Notes: a model not told the origin generated them from the sequence alone. Numbered from the stretch's first letter, positions 9,865 to 17,610 are shown. The stretch: DNA of 25,109 bases from Flavobacteriales bacterium UBA2426 (GCA_002342985.1 DDRC01000118.1:1-25109), one strand, 5' to 3'. Translations and numbers: made by a program.

Positions 9865-10616
9865 CGGGCCACGATCAGGCGCCGCGTGGCCAGCACACGG
9901 CCATCGCGCTCCAGGCTCACGAAGTACACCCCAGCGGTCCACTGGCTGGCCGGGAGCACCATGCGGCCCTGCGCCCCGAGCACCGACAGGCGCTTCTGGG
10001 TGGCACCGAGCATGTCGCGCACCACGAGCTGCGTGCCGGCAGCGGTGCGATCGAGGCTGAACTCCAGCTGGATATCCTGACCCACGGCTGGAACCGGGTA
10101 GGCATCCAACCGGGCTGCTGCGCGCACCGACTCCTCGATGCCCACGAAGCCCACGTTGAAGGTGATGTCCACATAAGCCGTGTCGCTGGAGTTGGCCGTG
10201 TTGTACCACACATAGCGGTAGGTGCTCTGGCCGGCCTGGCCCTGGGGCATGTGGTAGGCGTGGAAATTGTCGAGTTCCACGCCGGGCGCCATGGAGAGCA
10301 CGGCCTCCTGGCCCGCGTTGAAGACCGGATACTGGCCGGCATCCCATTCATCGTAGCAAACGCCCCAGCAGAAATAGTTGCGCGTTCCGGTCTGCGCGCT
10401 GATCTCGTAGCGGCGCATGTTCACGTTGATCGTGGTGGAACCATTGCGTGTGGCCCGCAGGCTCTGCGTAAGGAGGCTGGCATCGGAAGTGCCGTTGTGC
10501 ACCACCGTGGTTCCATTGACCACCTGCCCCTGTTCCGTGGTGATGGTGATGAATTGCGCCTGCGCGGAGGCGGCGATGAGGGAGGCGGAGAAAAGGAGCG
10601 CGTATCGATTCTTCAT
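9861..10616 (-). CDS. Small T9SS type A cargo protein of unknown function
   Basis: A 251-residue protein with a clean signal peptide (about residues 1-21, ending SAQAQ). A central beta-rich domain (about 22-150) contains TRNYFCWGVCYDEW with cysteines 83 and 87, a motif I recall from a common family of small T9SS-exported proteins. The last 80 residues form a type A C-terminal sorting domain: YPVPAVG near the start, a VVRDMLG strand, then AGVYFVSLERDG and a basic end (RRLIVAR). Such proteins pass the inner membrane by Sec, cross the outer membrane through SprA, and are released or anchored after domain removal. A second in-frame ATG lies two codons upstream at 10622. The central domain's role is unknown. 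The stop overlaps that of the convergent sirtuin gene. Confidence 0.9.
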   Translation of the reverse strand: MKNRYALLFSASLIAASAQAQFITITTEQGQVVNGTTVVHNGTSDASLLTQSLRATRNGSTTINVNMRRYEISAQTGTRNYFCWGVCYDEWDAGQYPVFNAGQEAVLSMAPGVELDNFHAYHMPQGQAGQSTYRYVWYNTANSSDTAYVDITFNVGFVGIEESVRAAARLDAYPVPAVGQDIQLEFSLDRTAAGTQLVVRDMLGATQKRLSVLGAQGRMVLPASQWTAGVYFVSLERDGRVLATRRLIVAR

Positions 10617-10678
10617 GGTCATCCGGGCTTATCAACGGCCGGAAGCCCCTTGCGGGAATTCCATGCCACCGATGTAGG

Positions 10679-10686
10679 CAAAGGTA
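10679..10686 (-). promoter_or_regulatory. -7 promoter box for the small T9SS cargo gene
   Basis: The minus strand reads TACCTTTG, a full match to TAnnTTTG, 62 bases before the ATG at 10616. No -33 TTG is seen at 19-21 bases. Confidence 0.5.
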
Positions 10687-10738
10687 GGCGGATGCCCCGA
10701 CCCGGAGGCCACCGTTGCTCACTCCCGGCAATGCCGTT

Positions 10739-10850
10739 GCGGCCGCGTAGGATCCCAACCCGGCGGGGATCGATGCCCAACAGTGTCGGAGAAGCGGCCG
10801 CTACTTTGGCGCTCCTTCAAACACCGGCACGCACGTTCAGGTGCGGCCGC
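10739..10850. repeat. Three copies of the palindrome GCGGCCGC
   Basis: The 8-base palindrome GCGGCCGC occurs at 10739-10746, 10794-10801 and 10843-10850, all inside the divergent gap between the two T9SS cargo genes. The middle copy directly abuts a TACTTTGG that could be the -7 box of the downstream gene. I noticed two further copies, both inside coding regions (about 11076 and 22233). The cluster may be a protein-binding array, or may reflect only local GC richness. Confidence 0.5.
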
Positions 10851-10880
10851 ATCCCCCAGTTGCGAACAAAACCCAACACC

Positions 10881-12602
10881 ATGCAGAAGACGCTACGCTT
10901 CCTACCCTTCGCCACGGCCCTGGCCTTCAGCGCCCAGGCGACGGCCCAGTGCCCTGGTGGGCAGACCGAGGTGACGGTGAACATCACCACCGACCGCTAC
11001 GGCGATGAGACCACTTGGAGCCTCACAGGCGTTGGCGGCTCTCCCGTTTATGCATCGGGCGGCCCGTACCAGCTCGCGGCCGCCAATGGCGCTTACGACC
11101 AGGCCCCGGTGACGGCCTGCGTGCCCAACGGCCCGGTGCTCGTCTTCACCATCAACGACGCCTACGGTGATGGCATGTGCTGCGCCTATGGCAGCGGCTA
11201 TTACAGCGTCACCGCCGGTGCCGCCACACTGGCCACCAACACCAACTTCACCGGCTCGCAGGATGTGGCCTACTTCATCACAGGCACGCAGAGCGCACTT
11301 GACCTGGCTGCGCTGACGATCAACATGCCGAACGTGGTGGCCGCCGGCAACCAAACCATCACGGGCACCATGCGCAACTTCGGCACGGCCGCAATCAACA
11401 GCTTCACGCTGAACTATACGGTCGATGGCGGCGCTGCCGTGTCGCAGCCCATCTCCGCCACGATCAATCCGGGCGCCTCCTACAACTTCAGCCACCCCAC
11501 GCCGTGGAACGCCACCACCGGCAGCCACACCATCGTGGCCTGGGCCAGCAACCTCAATGGAGGCGATGACGCCAACCCGCTGAACGACCTGGCCACCAAA
11601 CAGGTGAACGTGGCCACGCAATCCGCACAGCGCGTGGTGCTGATCGAGGAGTTCACGAGCTCCACCTGCGCCCCCTGCGCCAGCTTCAACAACACCTTCG
11701 ACCCCTTGCTGACATCGGTGAACGCCAACGGCACGGGTTCCAACATCGCCGCCATCAAGTACCAGATGAACTGGCCCAGCCCCGGCACCGACCCCAGCTA
11801 CAATCCTGACGGCGTGACCCGTCGCACCTACTACGGCGTGAGCGGCATCCCCGACTCCTACCTCAATGGCGCCTCGGTCCAGAACTCCTACGTCAACAAC
11901 GCCTCCAACCTCAGCACGGAGGCGGCTGTTCCGGCGTTCGCCGCCATCAACCTCACCGCCACCTACGGCGGCAACCTGCTCACCGTCACCGCAGAGGTGA
12001 CCCCCTATGCCGATTTCCCCGGCACCCACAAGCTGCACATCGCCGCCGTGGAAAGCTACTCCTACACGGGCGGAACCACCTCACAGACCCAATTCAAGCA
12101 CGCCCAGCGGAAGATGCTGCCCAACGGCAGCGGCATCACCATGGCGAACCTGCAGGCCGGCATCTCGCAGTCGTTCACCCAGACCTACAGCTTCACCACG
12201 GGCGGCGTGGCCCAGGGCAACTACAATCTCTGGGGCCAGCTGGCCAACGTGAAAGTGGTGGCCTTCGTGCAGAACAGCAGCACCAAGGAGGTGCTGCAGG
12301 CGGCCTTCGTTTCGCAGCTCGCCGTGGGCATGGAGGAGAACGCGCTGAGCCGTCACCTCACGCTCTACCCCAACCCCACCGAAGGCCAGCTGAACCTGGG
12401 CTTCGACCTTCCCGCCTCCACCAATGTGCGTTTCCAGGTGGTGAACATGCTGGGTGAGCAGGTGATGAGCAGCAGCCGCAGCTTCGGCAGCGGCGCGCAG
12501 CAGCACGTGCTCGACCTCGGCGGCCTCTCCGCCGGCAGCTACTTCGTGCAGGTGGTGGCCGATGGCATGACCGCCACCCGCAAGGTGACCCTGAGCCGAT
12601 AA
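10881..12602 (+). CDS. T9SS-exported multidomain protein with an Omp28/thioredoxin-like domain
   Basis: A 573-residue protein. A signal peptide (1-23, ending ATAQ) is followed by a beta-sandwich domain (about 24-135) with VTVNITTDRYGDETTW and NDAYGDGMCC motifs, seen in many Bacteroidota secreted proteins. Next comes a CARDB-like beta domain (about 138-248; NPLNDLATKQVNV). An Omp28-like thioredoxin-fold domain starts near residue 250 with VVLIEEFTSSTCAPC; its redox motif is C263-A-P-C266. The protein ends in a type A T9SS sorting domain (about 490-573; LYPNPTEGQ, AGSYFVQVV, basic end). It should be secreted through SprA and released or surface-attached. The substrate is unknown. The start at 10881 is chosen because it gives the signal peptide; the open frame runs much further upstream without meaning. 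Leader length is about 70 bases if TACTTTGG at 10802 is the -7 box. Confidence 0.92.
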   Translation: MQKTLRFLPFATALAFSAQATAQCPGGQTEVTVNITTDRYGDETTWSLTGVGGSPVYASGGPYQLAAANGAYDQAPVTACVPNGPVLVFTINDAYGDGMCCAYGSGYYSVTAGAATLATNTNFTGSQDVAYFITGTQSALDLAALTINMPNVVAAGNQTITGTMRNFGTAAINSFTLNYTVDGGAAVSQPISATINPGASYNFSHPTPWNATTGSHTIVAWASNLNGGDDANPLNDLATKQVNVATQSAQRVVLIEEFTSSTCAPCASFNNTFDPLLTSVNANGTGSNIAAIKYQMNWPSPGTDPSYNPDGVTRRTYYGVSGIPDSYLNGASVQNSYVNNASNLSTEAAVPAFAAINLTATYGGNLLTVTAEVTPYADFPGTHKLHIAAVESYSYTGGTTSQTQFKHAQRKMLPNGSGITMANLQAGISQSFTQTYSFTTGGVAQGNYNLWGQLANVKVVAFVQNSSTKEVLQAAFVSQLAVGMEENALSRHLTLYPNPTEGQLNLGFDLPASTNVRFQVVNMLGEQVMSSSRSFGSGAQQHVLDLGGLSAGSYFVQVVADGMTATRKVTLSR

Positions 12603-12628
12603 GGCGCTGAACGATGTGAGCCGATTAC

Positions 12629-12675
12629 GGAGGCCAGCGGTCCGGCGCGATGATTGCCTGTGACCGCTGGTCTTC
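12629..12675 (+). promoter_or_regulatory. Long inverted repeat before the TlpA-like gene: operator or terminator
   Basis: CCAGCGGTC (12634-12642) and GACCGCTGG (12662-12670) form a perfect 9-base inverted repeat. As RNA the stem extends to 14 pairs (12629-12642 with 12662-12675, two G-U pairs) around a 19-base loop. It begins 26 bases after the stop of the upstream gene and abuts TCCGTTTG (12674-12681), a -7-like box 20 bases before the tlpA-like ATG. No T-run follows. Its position suits either a terminator of the upstream gene or an operator at the promoter of the redox operon. Confidence 0.55.
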
Positions 12676-12701
12676 CGTTTGGCCCCGAACCCGATACACT
12701 G

Positions 12702-13196
12702 ATGATCCGCATCCTTACCGTCGCCCTTCTGATCACCACCGCCATCGCGGCTGCCGCGCAATCCACCGTACCCAGCGCTACCGTGCAGACGCTGGAGGGC
12801 AAGAAGGTGGACACCCGCAGCTTCAGCAATGATGGCAAGCCCATCATCATCAACTTCTGGGCGACCTGGTGCGCGCCCTGCAAGAAGGAGCTCTCGGCCA
12901 TCGCGGAGAAGTACGAGGACTGGCGGGCGAAGACGGGCGTGAAGCTCATCGCCATCTCCATCGATGATGCGCGCACCATGGCGCGGGTGAAGCCCTACGT
13001 GAGCGGGCAGGACTGGGAGTACGAGGTGTACCTCGACCCCAATGGCGACTTCAAGCGCGCGCTGAACGTGAACAACGTGCCGCACACCTTCCTGGTTGAC
13101 GGGAGCGGGCGGATCGTGTACCAGCACAACAATTACGAGCCCGGCGATGAGAACGAGCTGTACCGGAAGGTGCTTGAGCTCACGGGCAAGAAGTGA
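12702..13196 (+). CDS. TlpA-like periplasmic thioredoxin
   Basis: A 164-residue protein: signal peptide (1-20, ending AAAAQ) and one thioredoxin-like domain of the TlpA/ResA type. The active site is NFWATWCAPCKKE with Cys57 and Cys60. The typical cis-proline follows in NNVPHTFLVDG, and LIAISIDD is the usual middle strand. TlpA-like proteins reduce disulfides in the periplasm, for example during cytochrome c maturation, or act on dedicated partners. No cytochrome maturation gene is nearby. The gene is 10 bases from a DUF6029-type barrel gene and is followed by an Omp28 lipoprotein gene, suggesting a dedicated partner. ATG at 12702 is preferred because it starts directly at the signal peptide; a TTG start 16 codons upstream lies within the loop of the hairpin. 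Confidence 0.95.
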   Translation: MIRILTVALLITTAIAAAAQSTVPSATVQTLEGKKVDTRSFSNDGKPIIINFWATWCAPCKKELSAIAEKYEDWRAKTGVKLIAISIDDARTMARVKPYVSGQDWEYEVYLDPNGDFKRALNVNNVPHTFLVDGSGRIVYQHNNYEPGDENELYRKVLELTGKK

Positions 13197-13206
13197 CAGG
13201 CACGGG

Positions 13207-14895
13207 ATGCAACGGATGACCAGCGCACTGCGCGCCCCCGCAGCGGCAGCGATGCTCATGTTGTGCGGGATGGCCCGGGCCCAGGAAGGTGGCCAGCTGC
13301 ACGGCAACTTCAGCACCGACGCCCAGTACTACAACGAGGACGAGGACATCGGCGCCATCGTGCCGCGGCAGCGGCTGGCCTACAATGCCTGGATGAACCT
13401 CATCTACACCAGCGGCAATTTCGAGGCGGGGGGGCGGTTCGAGAGCTACGAGCCCGCGCTGGCCGGCTACCCGGCCGGTCAGCCCTACGCCGGATCGGGC
13501 ATCGGGTACCGGTACGCCAAGTACAAGCTCAGCGACCTGGAGGTGACGGCCGGCAATTTCTTCGAGCAGTTCGGCCAAGGGCTCGTGTTCCGCGCCTACG
13601 AAGAGCGCTACCTCGGCGTGGACAACGCCATGGACGGGGTGCGCGTGAGGTACAAGCCCTTCCGCGGCGTGTACCTCAAGGGCATCGCAGGCCGCCAACG
13701 CTTCAACTTCGACAACGGTCAGGTGAAGGGGGTGGGCCTTGTGCGCGGCGCCGATGCCGAGCTGAACCTGGCCGAGCTGCTGGACAGCGCCTGGACAGCG
13801 GCGGGCAACCTGGTGGTCGGTGGCAGCTTCGTGAGCAAGTACCAGGAGGACCGTGACCCGCTGCTAGAGCTGCCCGAGAACGTGGGCACCTGGGCGCTGC
13901 GGCTGCACTACACGAGCGCCAAGTGGGACCTCTATACCGAGTATGCCTACAAGATCAACGACCCCAATGGCAAGAACGGATTCATCTACCGGCCAGGACA
14001 AGGGCTGCTGGTGAATGCCACCTACAGCACCAAGGGCTTCGGCGCCAGCGTGGGCGCCCACAGCTTCGACAATATGTTCTACCAGAGCGACCGCGCCTCG
14101 CCCACGCCGTTCGACCTCAACATCAACTTCCTGCCGCCGCTCACCAAGCAGCACACCTACAACCTGCCCGCCACGCTCTACCCCTATGCCACACAGCCCA
14201 ACGGGGAGGTGAGCGCCCAAGGCGAGGTCTTCTACAAATGGAAGAAGGGCACCCCGCTCGGGGGCAAGTACGGCACCAAGCTGGCCATCAACGGCAGCGT
14301 GGCCTATGCGCTCGACACCACCCGCCTGGGCCTTGCGGACGATACCACCGCGCGCCAAGGCTACACCTCGCGGTTCTTCACGCCGGGCGAGCGGCGCTAT
14401 TTCCAGGACGTGAACATCGAGCTGCGCAAGAAGGTGAGCTCCTCCTGGGAGCTGGCCCTCACCTGGCTCAACCTGGCCTACGACATCGACATCATCCAAG
14501 GCAAGCCCGGTGAATCCGTGGTCTATGCGGACATCCTCATCCTCGAGGGCCTGCACAATTTCACCGAGCGCACTTCACTGCGCTTCGAGCTCCAGCACCT
14601 CAGCACCCGGCAGGACCAGGGCAACTGGGCCACGGCCCTCGCCGAGCTCACCTTCAGCCCGCACTGGTTCATCGCCGCCATGGACCAGTTCAACTACGTG
14701 GGCAGCGCTGCCCTGGAGGACAAGGGCAAAGAGCCCCTGCACTACCCCATCGGCTCGGTGGGCTACATCCGCGGTGGCAACCGCTTCCAGGTCAACTACG
14801 GCCGCCAGCGTGCCGGCATCTTCTGCGTGGGCGGGGTATGCCGCCAGGTACCCGCCGCCAACGGCCTTACTTTGTCCATCACCAGCACCTTCTGA
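13207..14895 (+). CDS. Outer-membrane beta-barrel protein, DUF6029-type, function unknown
   Basis: A 562-residue protein with a signal peptide (about 1-25, ending ARAQ) and a mature part of amphipathic beta strands ending LTLSITSTF, with a terminal Phe as in outer-membrane barrels. Stretches such as GNFSTDAQYYN, GGRFESYEPALAGYP, GNFFEQFGQGLVFRAYEER and DNAMDGVRVRYKP match my memory of the DUF6029 family of Bacteroidota. The mature protein has only two cysteines, Cys540 and Cys545 (CVGGVC), just before the last strand. The gene lies 10 bases after a TlpA-like thioredoxin gene and 3 bases before an Omp28 lipoprotein gene, so the three very likely form one operon. The cysteine pair is an obvious candidate substrate for those partners. 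Function is unknown; the family assignment is from pattern recognition, not a search. Confidence 0.88.
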   Translation: MQRMTSALRAPAAAAMLMLCGMARAQEGGQLHGNFSTDAQYYNEDEDIGAIVPRQRLAYNAWMNLIYTSGNFEAGGRFESYEPALAGYPAGQPYAGSGIGYRYAKYKLSDLEVTAGNFFEQFGQGLVFRAYEERYLGVDNAMDGVRVRYKPFRGVYLKGIAGRQRFNFDNGQVKGVGLVRGADAELNLAELLDSAWTAAGNLVVGGSFVSKYQEDRDPLLELPENVGTWALRLHYTSAKWDLYTEYAYKINDPNGKNGFIYRPGQGLLVNATYSTKGFGASVGAHSFDNMFYQSDRASPTPFDLNINFLPPLTKQHTYNLPATLYPYATQPNGEVSAQGEVFYKWKKGTPLGGKYGTKLAINGSVAYALDTTRLGLADDTTARQGYTSRFFTPGERRYFQDVNIELRKKVSSSWELALTWLNLAYDIDIIQGKPGESVVYADILILEGLHNFTERTSLRFELQHLSTRQDQGNWATALAELTFSPHWFIAAMDQFNYVGSAALEDKGKEPLHYPIGSVGYIRGGNRFQVNYGRQRAGIFCVGGVCRQVPAANGLTLSITSTF

Positions 14896-14898
14896 CCC

Positions 14899-15762
14899 AT
14901 GCGTGCACCGATGCTCCCCTTCATCGCCGGGCTGATGCTCATGGCCGGTTGCGACTACGTGGATGAACCCGTGACCCCGCGCACCGGGAACGGCGGCACC
15001 CCCGGAGAGACGGTGAAGCGGCGCGCGCTGTTGGAGGAGTTCACCGGCCACCACTGCAACAACTGCCCTGCCTCGCACGCCGTGGCCGCCCAGCTGAAGA
15101 CGGCCTACGGCGAGGACCTCATCGTGGTGGGCATGCATGCCGTGGGCAACTTCAACTCCAGCTTCATCGCGCCCCAGAGCAACCCCGATGGCAGCTACGA
15201 CACCGACTTCCGCACCCCGGAGGGCCAGGCCTACGCCACCACTTTCGGCGTCAATTTCCTGCCCACGGGCATGGTGAACCGCACGGCCTTCAACAGCAGC
15301 GTCACCCAATCGAGCGCCTCCTGGGGCAGTGCCATCGACGAGATCGTGAACGAGGATGCGGCGCTGGACATCTGGATCAGTGCGCTGCAGCACGACGCCC
15401 CGTCCAACACTGTCACCGCCGAGGTGAAGGTGGCCGTGCTGGCCCCCCTCAATGGCGAGCACAACCTCACCGTGTACCTGCTGGAGGACCATGTGATCGA
15501 CTGGCAGTACAACTCCCAGGCGACCCCCCCGGATGTGCCCAACTACGACCACCGCCATGTGTTCCGCAAGACGCTGGATGGGGCCTGGGGGCGGCAGCTC
15601 GTCGCCACCGCGGCGACCGTGGGCGACACCATCACCCTGTCGTACAACGGCGTGGCGATGAACCCAGCGTGGAACGCCGCCAACTGCGAGCTGGTGGCCT
15701 ACGCCTACGAGGTGTCCACGAGCCGGGTGCTGCAGGCCGCGCATCGCGCCTTCGCGCCGTGA
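14899..15762 (+). CDS. Omp28-related lipoprotein with CNNC redox motif
   Basis: A 287-residue lipoprotein. The signal peptide ends in a lipobox (LMAGC, lipidated Cys18). A short Pro/Gly/Thr linker (about 19-38) leads to a thioredoxin-fold domain opening RRALLEEFTGHHCNNCP with Cys53 and Cys56, the usual Omp28 arrangement. FGVNFLPTGMVNR holds the likely cis-proline. A C-terminal beta domain follows from about residue 155 (VTAEVKVAVLAP, NLTVYLLEDHV), with one further cysteine in ANCELVAY. Omp28 was first described as a surface protein of Porphyromonas gingivalis; its molecular function is not settled. The start is 3 bases after the DUF6029-type stop, implying co-transcription and probably coupled translation. 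It shares its redox-domain type with the secreted protein at 10881-12602. Confidence 0.93.
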   Translation: MRAPMLPFIAGLMLMAGCDYVDEPVTPRTGNGGTPGETVKRRALLEEFTGHHCNNCPASHAVAAQLKTAYGEDLIVVGMHAVGNFNSSFIAPQSNPDGSYDTDFRTPEGQAYATTFGVNFLPTGMVNRTAFNSSVTQSSASWGSAIDEIVNEDAALDIWISALQHDAPSNTVTAEVKVAVLAPLNGEHNLTVYLLEDHVIDWQYNSQATPPDVPNYDHRHVFRKTLDGAWGRQLVATAATVGDTITLSYNGVAMNPAWNAANCELVAYAYEVSTSRVLQAAHRAFAP

Positions 15763-15777
15763 ACGATCATTAACAAG

Positions 15778-15796
15778 CCGGGCATACCAAGCCCGG
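15778..15796 (+). terminator. Weak terminator-like hairpin after the Omp28 gene
   Basis: CCGGGC (15778-15783) and GCCCGG (15791-15796) form a 6-pair GC stem with a 7-base loop, 15 bases after the stop codon. No T-run follows, so termination is only suggested. Confidence 0.35.
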
Positions 15797-15912
15797 GCGG
15801 GTGCCGTTGCCCCTTGCCGTGCGGAGGGTGCGATCGTGGAAAAACCGACCGTCCCATCCCCCCTCCCCCCGGCGATTCGATCTATCTTCAGCCTCGCTTA
15901 ACCCGTACCGTG

Positions 15913-16128
15913 ATGATGGACCAAGGAAGGAAGATGATGGAGTTCAGCAAGCAGGTGCTTCAGAAGGTCAGCTTCGACCCCCGCCTGTTCAGGAAGGAAT
16001 TGATCAAGGCCCGCAAATGGGTGGGCCAGCGCGACCAACTGGTGCTGAAGGCCTGGTGCCTCGCCACCTTCGGCCACCTCTACAAGGACGTCATCCTGGA
16101 GGTCTTCAAGAGCACCATGCGCAGCTGA
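15913..16128 (+). CDS. Small conserved protein of unknown function
   Basis: A 71-residue (or 64-residue) cytoplasmic protein with no signal peptide or membrane segment. Its body FSKQVLQKVSFDPRLFRKEL, then WCLATFGHLYKDVILEVF, looks helical and resembles small proteins I recall in other Bacteroidota genomes, but I cannot attach a function. Two starts are possible. ATG at 15913 follows TATCTTCA (15883-15890), a -7-like box, with a leader of about 20 bases. ATG at 15934 is preceded by the purine run GGAAGGAAG, which would be an unusual Shine-Dalgarno-like site for this genome. It converges with queG, the two stops being 40 bases apart. Confidence 0.72.
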   Translation: MMDQGRKMMEFSKQVLQKVSFDPRLFRKELIKARKWVGQRDQLVLKAWCLATFGHLYKDVILEVFKSTMRS

Positions 16129-16168
16129 GCGCCGCAGGTCCGCATCCGCGGTTTCCGGAAGCGCCCGT

Positions 16169-17098
16169 TTAGCCCGTACGCTTGAGGAAATCGAGCGTGC
16201 GCTTGAGGCCGGCGTATTTGGCCCGTTTCACCGCACTGCCTTCGAAGAGGCGGTCGAAGACGACCTCCGTCATGCCGTGCCACTCCTCCCCGGTAAGCCC
16301 GAGCAGTTCCGGCTTGGGGGCGAACTCGGGCTCCGCATGCGGCACGCTGAATCGGTTCCATGGGCACACCTGCTGGCACACATCGCACCCGAAGGCCCAG
16401 CCGTCCAGCTTCCCAGCGAACGCACCGGGAATGGCCTCCTTCAGCTCGATGGTGAGGTAGCTGATGCAGCGGCTGCCGTCCACACCGTAAGGCGTGATGG
16501 CGTCCGTGGGGCACGCATCGATGCAGCGCCGACAGGTGCCGCAATGGTCGGTGGCCGGTGCATCGGGCTCCAGCTCCAGGTCGGTGATGAGCTCGCAGAG
16601 GAAAAAGAAGGAGCCCGCACCCCGGCGGATGACGTTGGTGTGCTTGCCCCGCCAGCCGATGCCAGCCCGCTCCGCCCAGGCCTTTTCCAGCACGGGCGCG
16701 CTATCGACGAAGGCCCTGATCGCCACCTGCCCGAACCGCTCGGCAATGAAGCCCATCAAGGGCTTCAGTCGCTTCCGCACCACCTTGTGGTAGTCCCGCC
16801 CATAGGCATAGGTGCTCAGCTTAGGCGCCTCGGGGTCGGTCTGCCTCTGGGGCGTGTGGTAATTGCACGCCAGGCTGATCACGCTCCGGGCGCCCGGCAC
16901 CAGTCGGCGCGGATCGAGCCGCAGGTCGAAATGGCCGGCCATATAGCCCATGGTGCCGTGCCGGCCCTGCCGCAGCCATTGCTCCAGGCGCGGCGCCTCC
17001 TCGGCGAGGAAATCGGCACGTGCCACCCCGCAGGCCAGGAATCCCAGCCGATGGGCTTCCGCCTTGATGGCCGCGGATCGCTGGCGCGCATCGGGCAT
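16169..17098 (-). CDS. queG: Epoxyqueuosine reductase QueG
   Basis: A 309-residue cytoplasmic iron-sulfur enzyme performing the last step of queuosine synthesis: cobalamin-dependent reduction of epoxyqueuosine in tRNA. Two 4Fe-4S motifs are visible: CGTCRRCIDACP (Cys186, 189, 192, 196) and CDVCQQVCPWN (Cys238, 241, 245), plus Cys211. Asp132 in FVDSAPVLEKAW is the family's presumed proton donor, followed by the hallmark GIGWRGKHTNVI. It lacks the C-terminal HEAT-repeat extension of the roughly 380-residue E. coli protein. ATG at 17098 is chosen over an upstream in-frame start because TATCTTGC, a -7-like box, ends 4 bases before it. No other queuosine genes are in the window. Confidence 0.96.
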   Translation of the reverse strand: MPDARQRSAAIKAEAHRLGFLACGVARADFLAEEAPRLEQWLRQGRHGTMGYMAGHFDLRLDPRRLVPGARSVISLACNYHTPQRQTDPEAPKLSTYAYGRDYHKVVRKRLKPLMGFIAERFGQVAIRAFVDSAPVLEKAWAERAGIGWRGKHTNVIRRGAGSFFFLCELITDLELEPDAPATDHCGTCRRCIDACPTDAITPYGVDGSRCISYLTIELKEAIPGAFAGKLDGWAFGCDVCQQVCPWNRFSVPHAEPEFAPKPELLGLTGEEWHGMTEVVFDRLFEGSAVKRAKYAGLKRTLDFLKRTG

Positions 17099-17102
17099 GC
17101 GG

Positions 17103-17110
17103 GCAAGATA
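17103..17110 (-). promoter_or_regulatory. -7 promoter box for queG, predicted leaderless
   Basis: The minus strand reads TATCTTGC, a near match to TAnnTTTG, ending exactly 4 bases before the queG ATG. This is the same geometry as at 9154-9161 and 18062-18069. No -33 TTG is seen. Confidence 0.45.
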
Positions 17111-17156
17111 GCTGCCACCCGATGCAGCGGTGGTCCCTTTCCAGGTATCGCAAGGC

Positions 17157-17187
17157 TTGCGCATCCGAGCTGCGCGCGGCACCTTTA
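17157..17187 (+). promoter_or_regulatory. -33/-7 promoter for the YciI-like gene
   Basis: TTG at 17157-17159, a 20-base spacer, then CACCTTTA at 17180-17187. Spacing fits the Bacteroidota -33/-7 layout (TTG, 19-21 bases, TAnnTTTG), although the -7 box deviates at two positions. The leader would be about 17-20 bases. Confidence 0.45.
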
Positions 17188-17208
17188 GACGGCCGAAGCC
17201 ATCGCCGC

Positions 17209-17610
17209 ATGCACCGACTCCTCCTCCTGCTCCTGCTCATCCCCTGCGTTACCCCCATGCTGGCGCAGCGCACCTTCGATGTCACCATCGCGGACAGCAC
17301 CTACCACATGAAGCAATACTGGTTCGTGCTCTACACGAAGGGCGATGGACCGGCGCTGGACAGCCTTACCGCCGCGACCCTGCAGCAGGCGCATCTGGCG
17401 CATCAGGATGCCCAGGCCGCCAAGGGCCTCATTGTCATGGCCGGTCCCTATGGCAAGAACGACGAAGGCTGGCGCGGACTGCTGCTGTACGACTGTGACA
17501 CACGCGAGGAGGTTGAAGCGAACTTGAAGCAGGACCCCTTCGTGAAGGCGGGTCGGCTGAAGTACACCATTGCTCCGTGGTGGGGTGCTGTGGGGACGAA
17601 GCTGCCCTGA
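17209..17610 (+). CDS. Secreted YciI-like protein
   Basis: A 133-residue protein with a strong signal peptide (about 1-20, ending PMLAQ) followed by a YciI-like ferredoxin-fold domain. Family marks are the strand QYWFVLYTKGDGP, a helix with AHLAHQ (His62, His65), GLIVMAGPYG, and the end pattern KQDPFVKAGRLKYTIAPWW (Asp109). Most YciI proteins are small cytoplasmic proteins of unclear, possibly enzymatic function; the exported form here suggests a periplasmic role. ATG at 17209 is chosen because it starts the signal peptide. Its stop abuts that of the convergent GreA-type gene within TGATCA, leaving no room for a terminator. Confidence 0.85.
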   Translation: MHRLLLLLLLIPCVTPMLAQRTFDVTIADSTYHMKQYWFVLYTKGDGPALDSLTAATLQQAHLAHQDAQAAKGLIVMAGPYGKNDEGWRGLLLYDCDTREEVEANLKQDPFVKAGRLKYTIAPWWGAVGTKLP

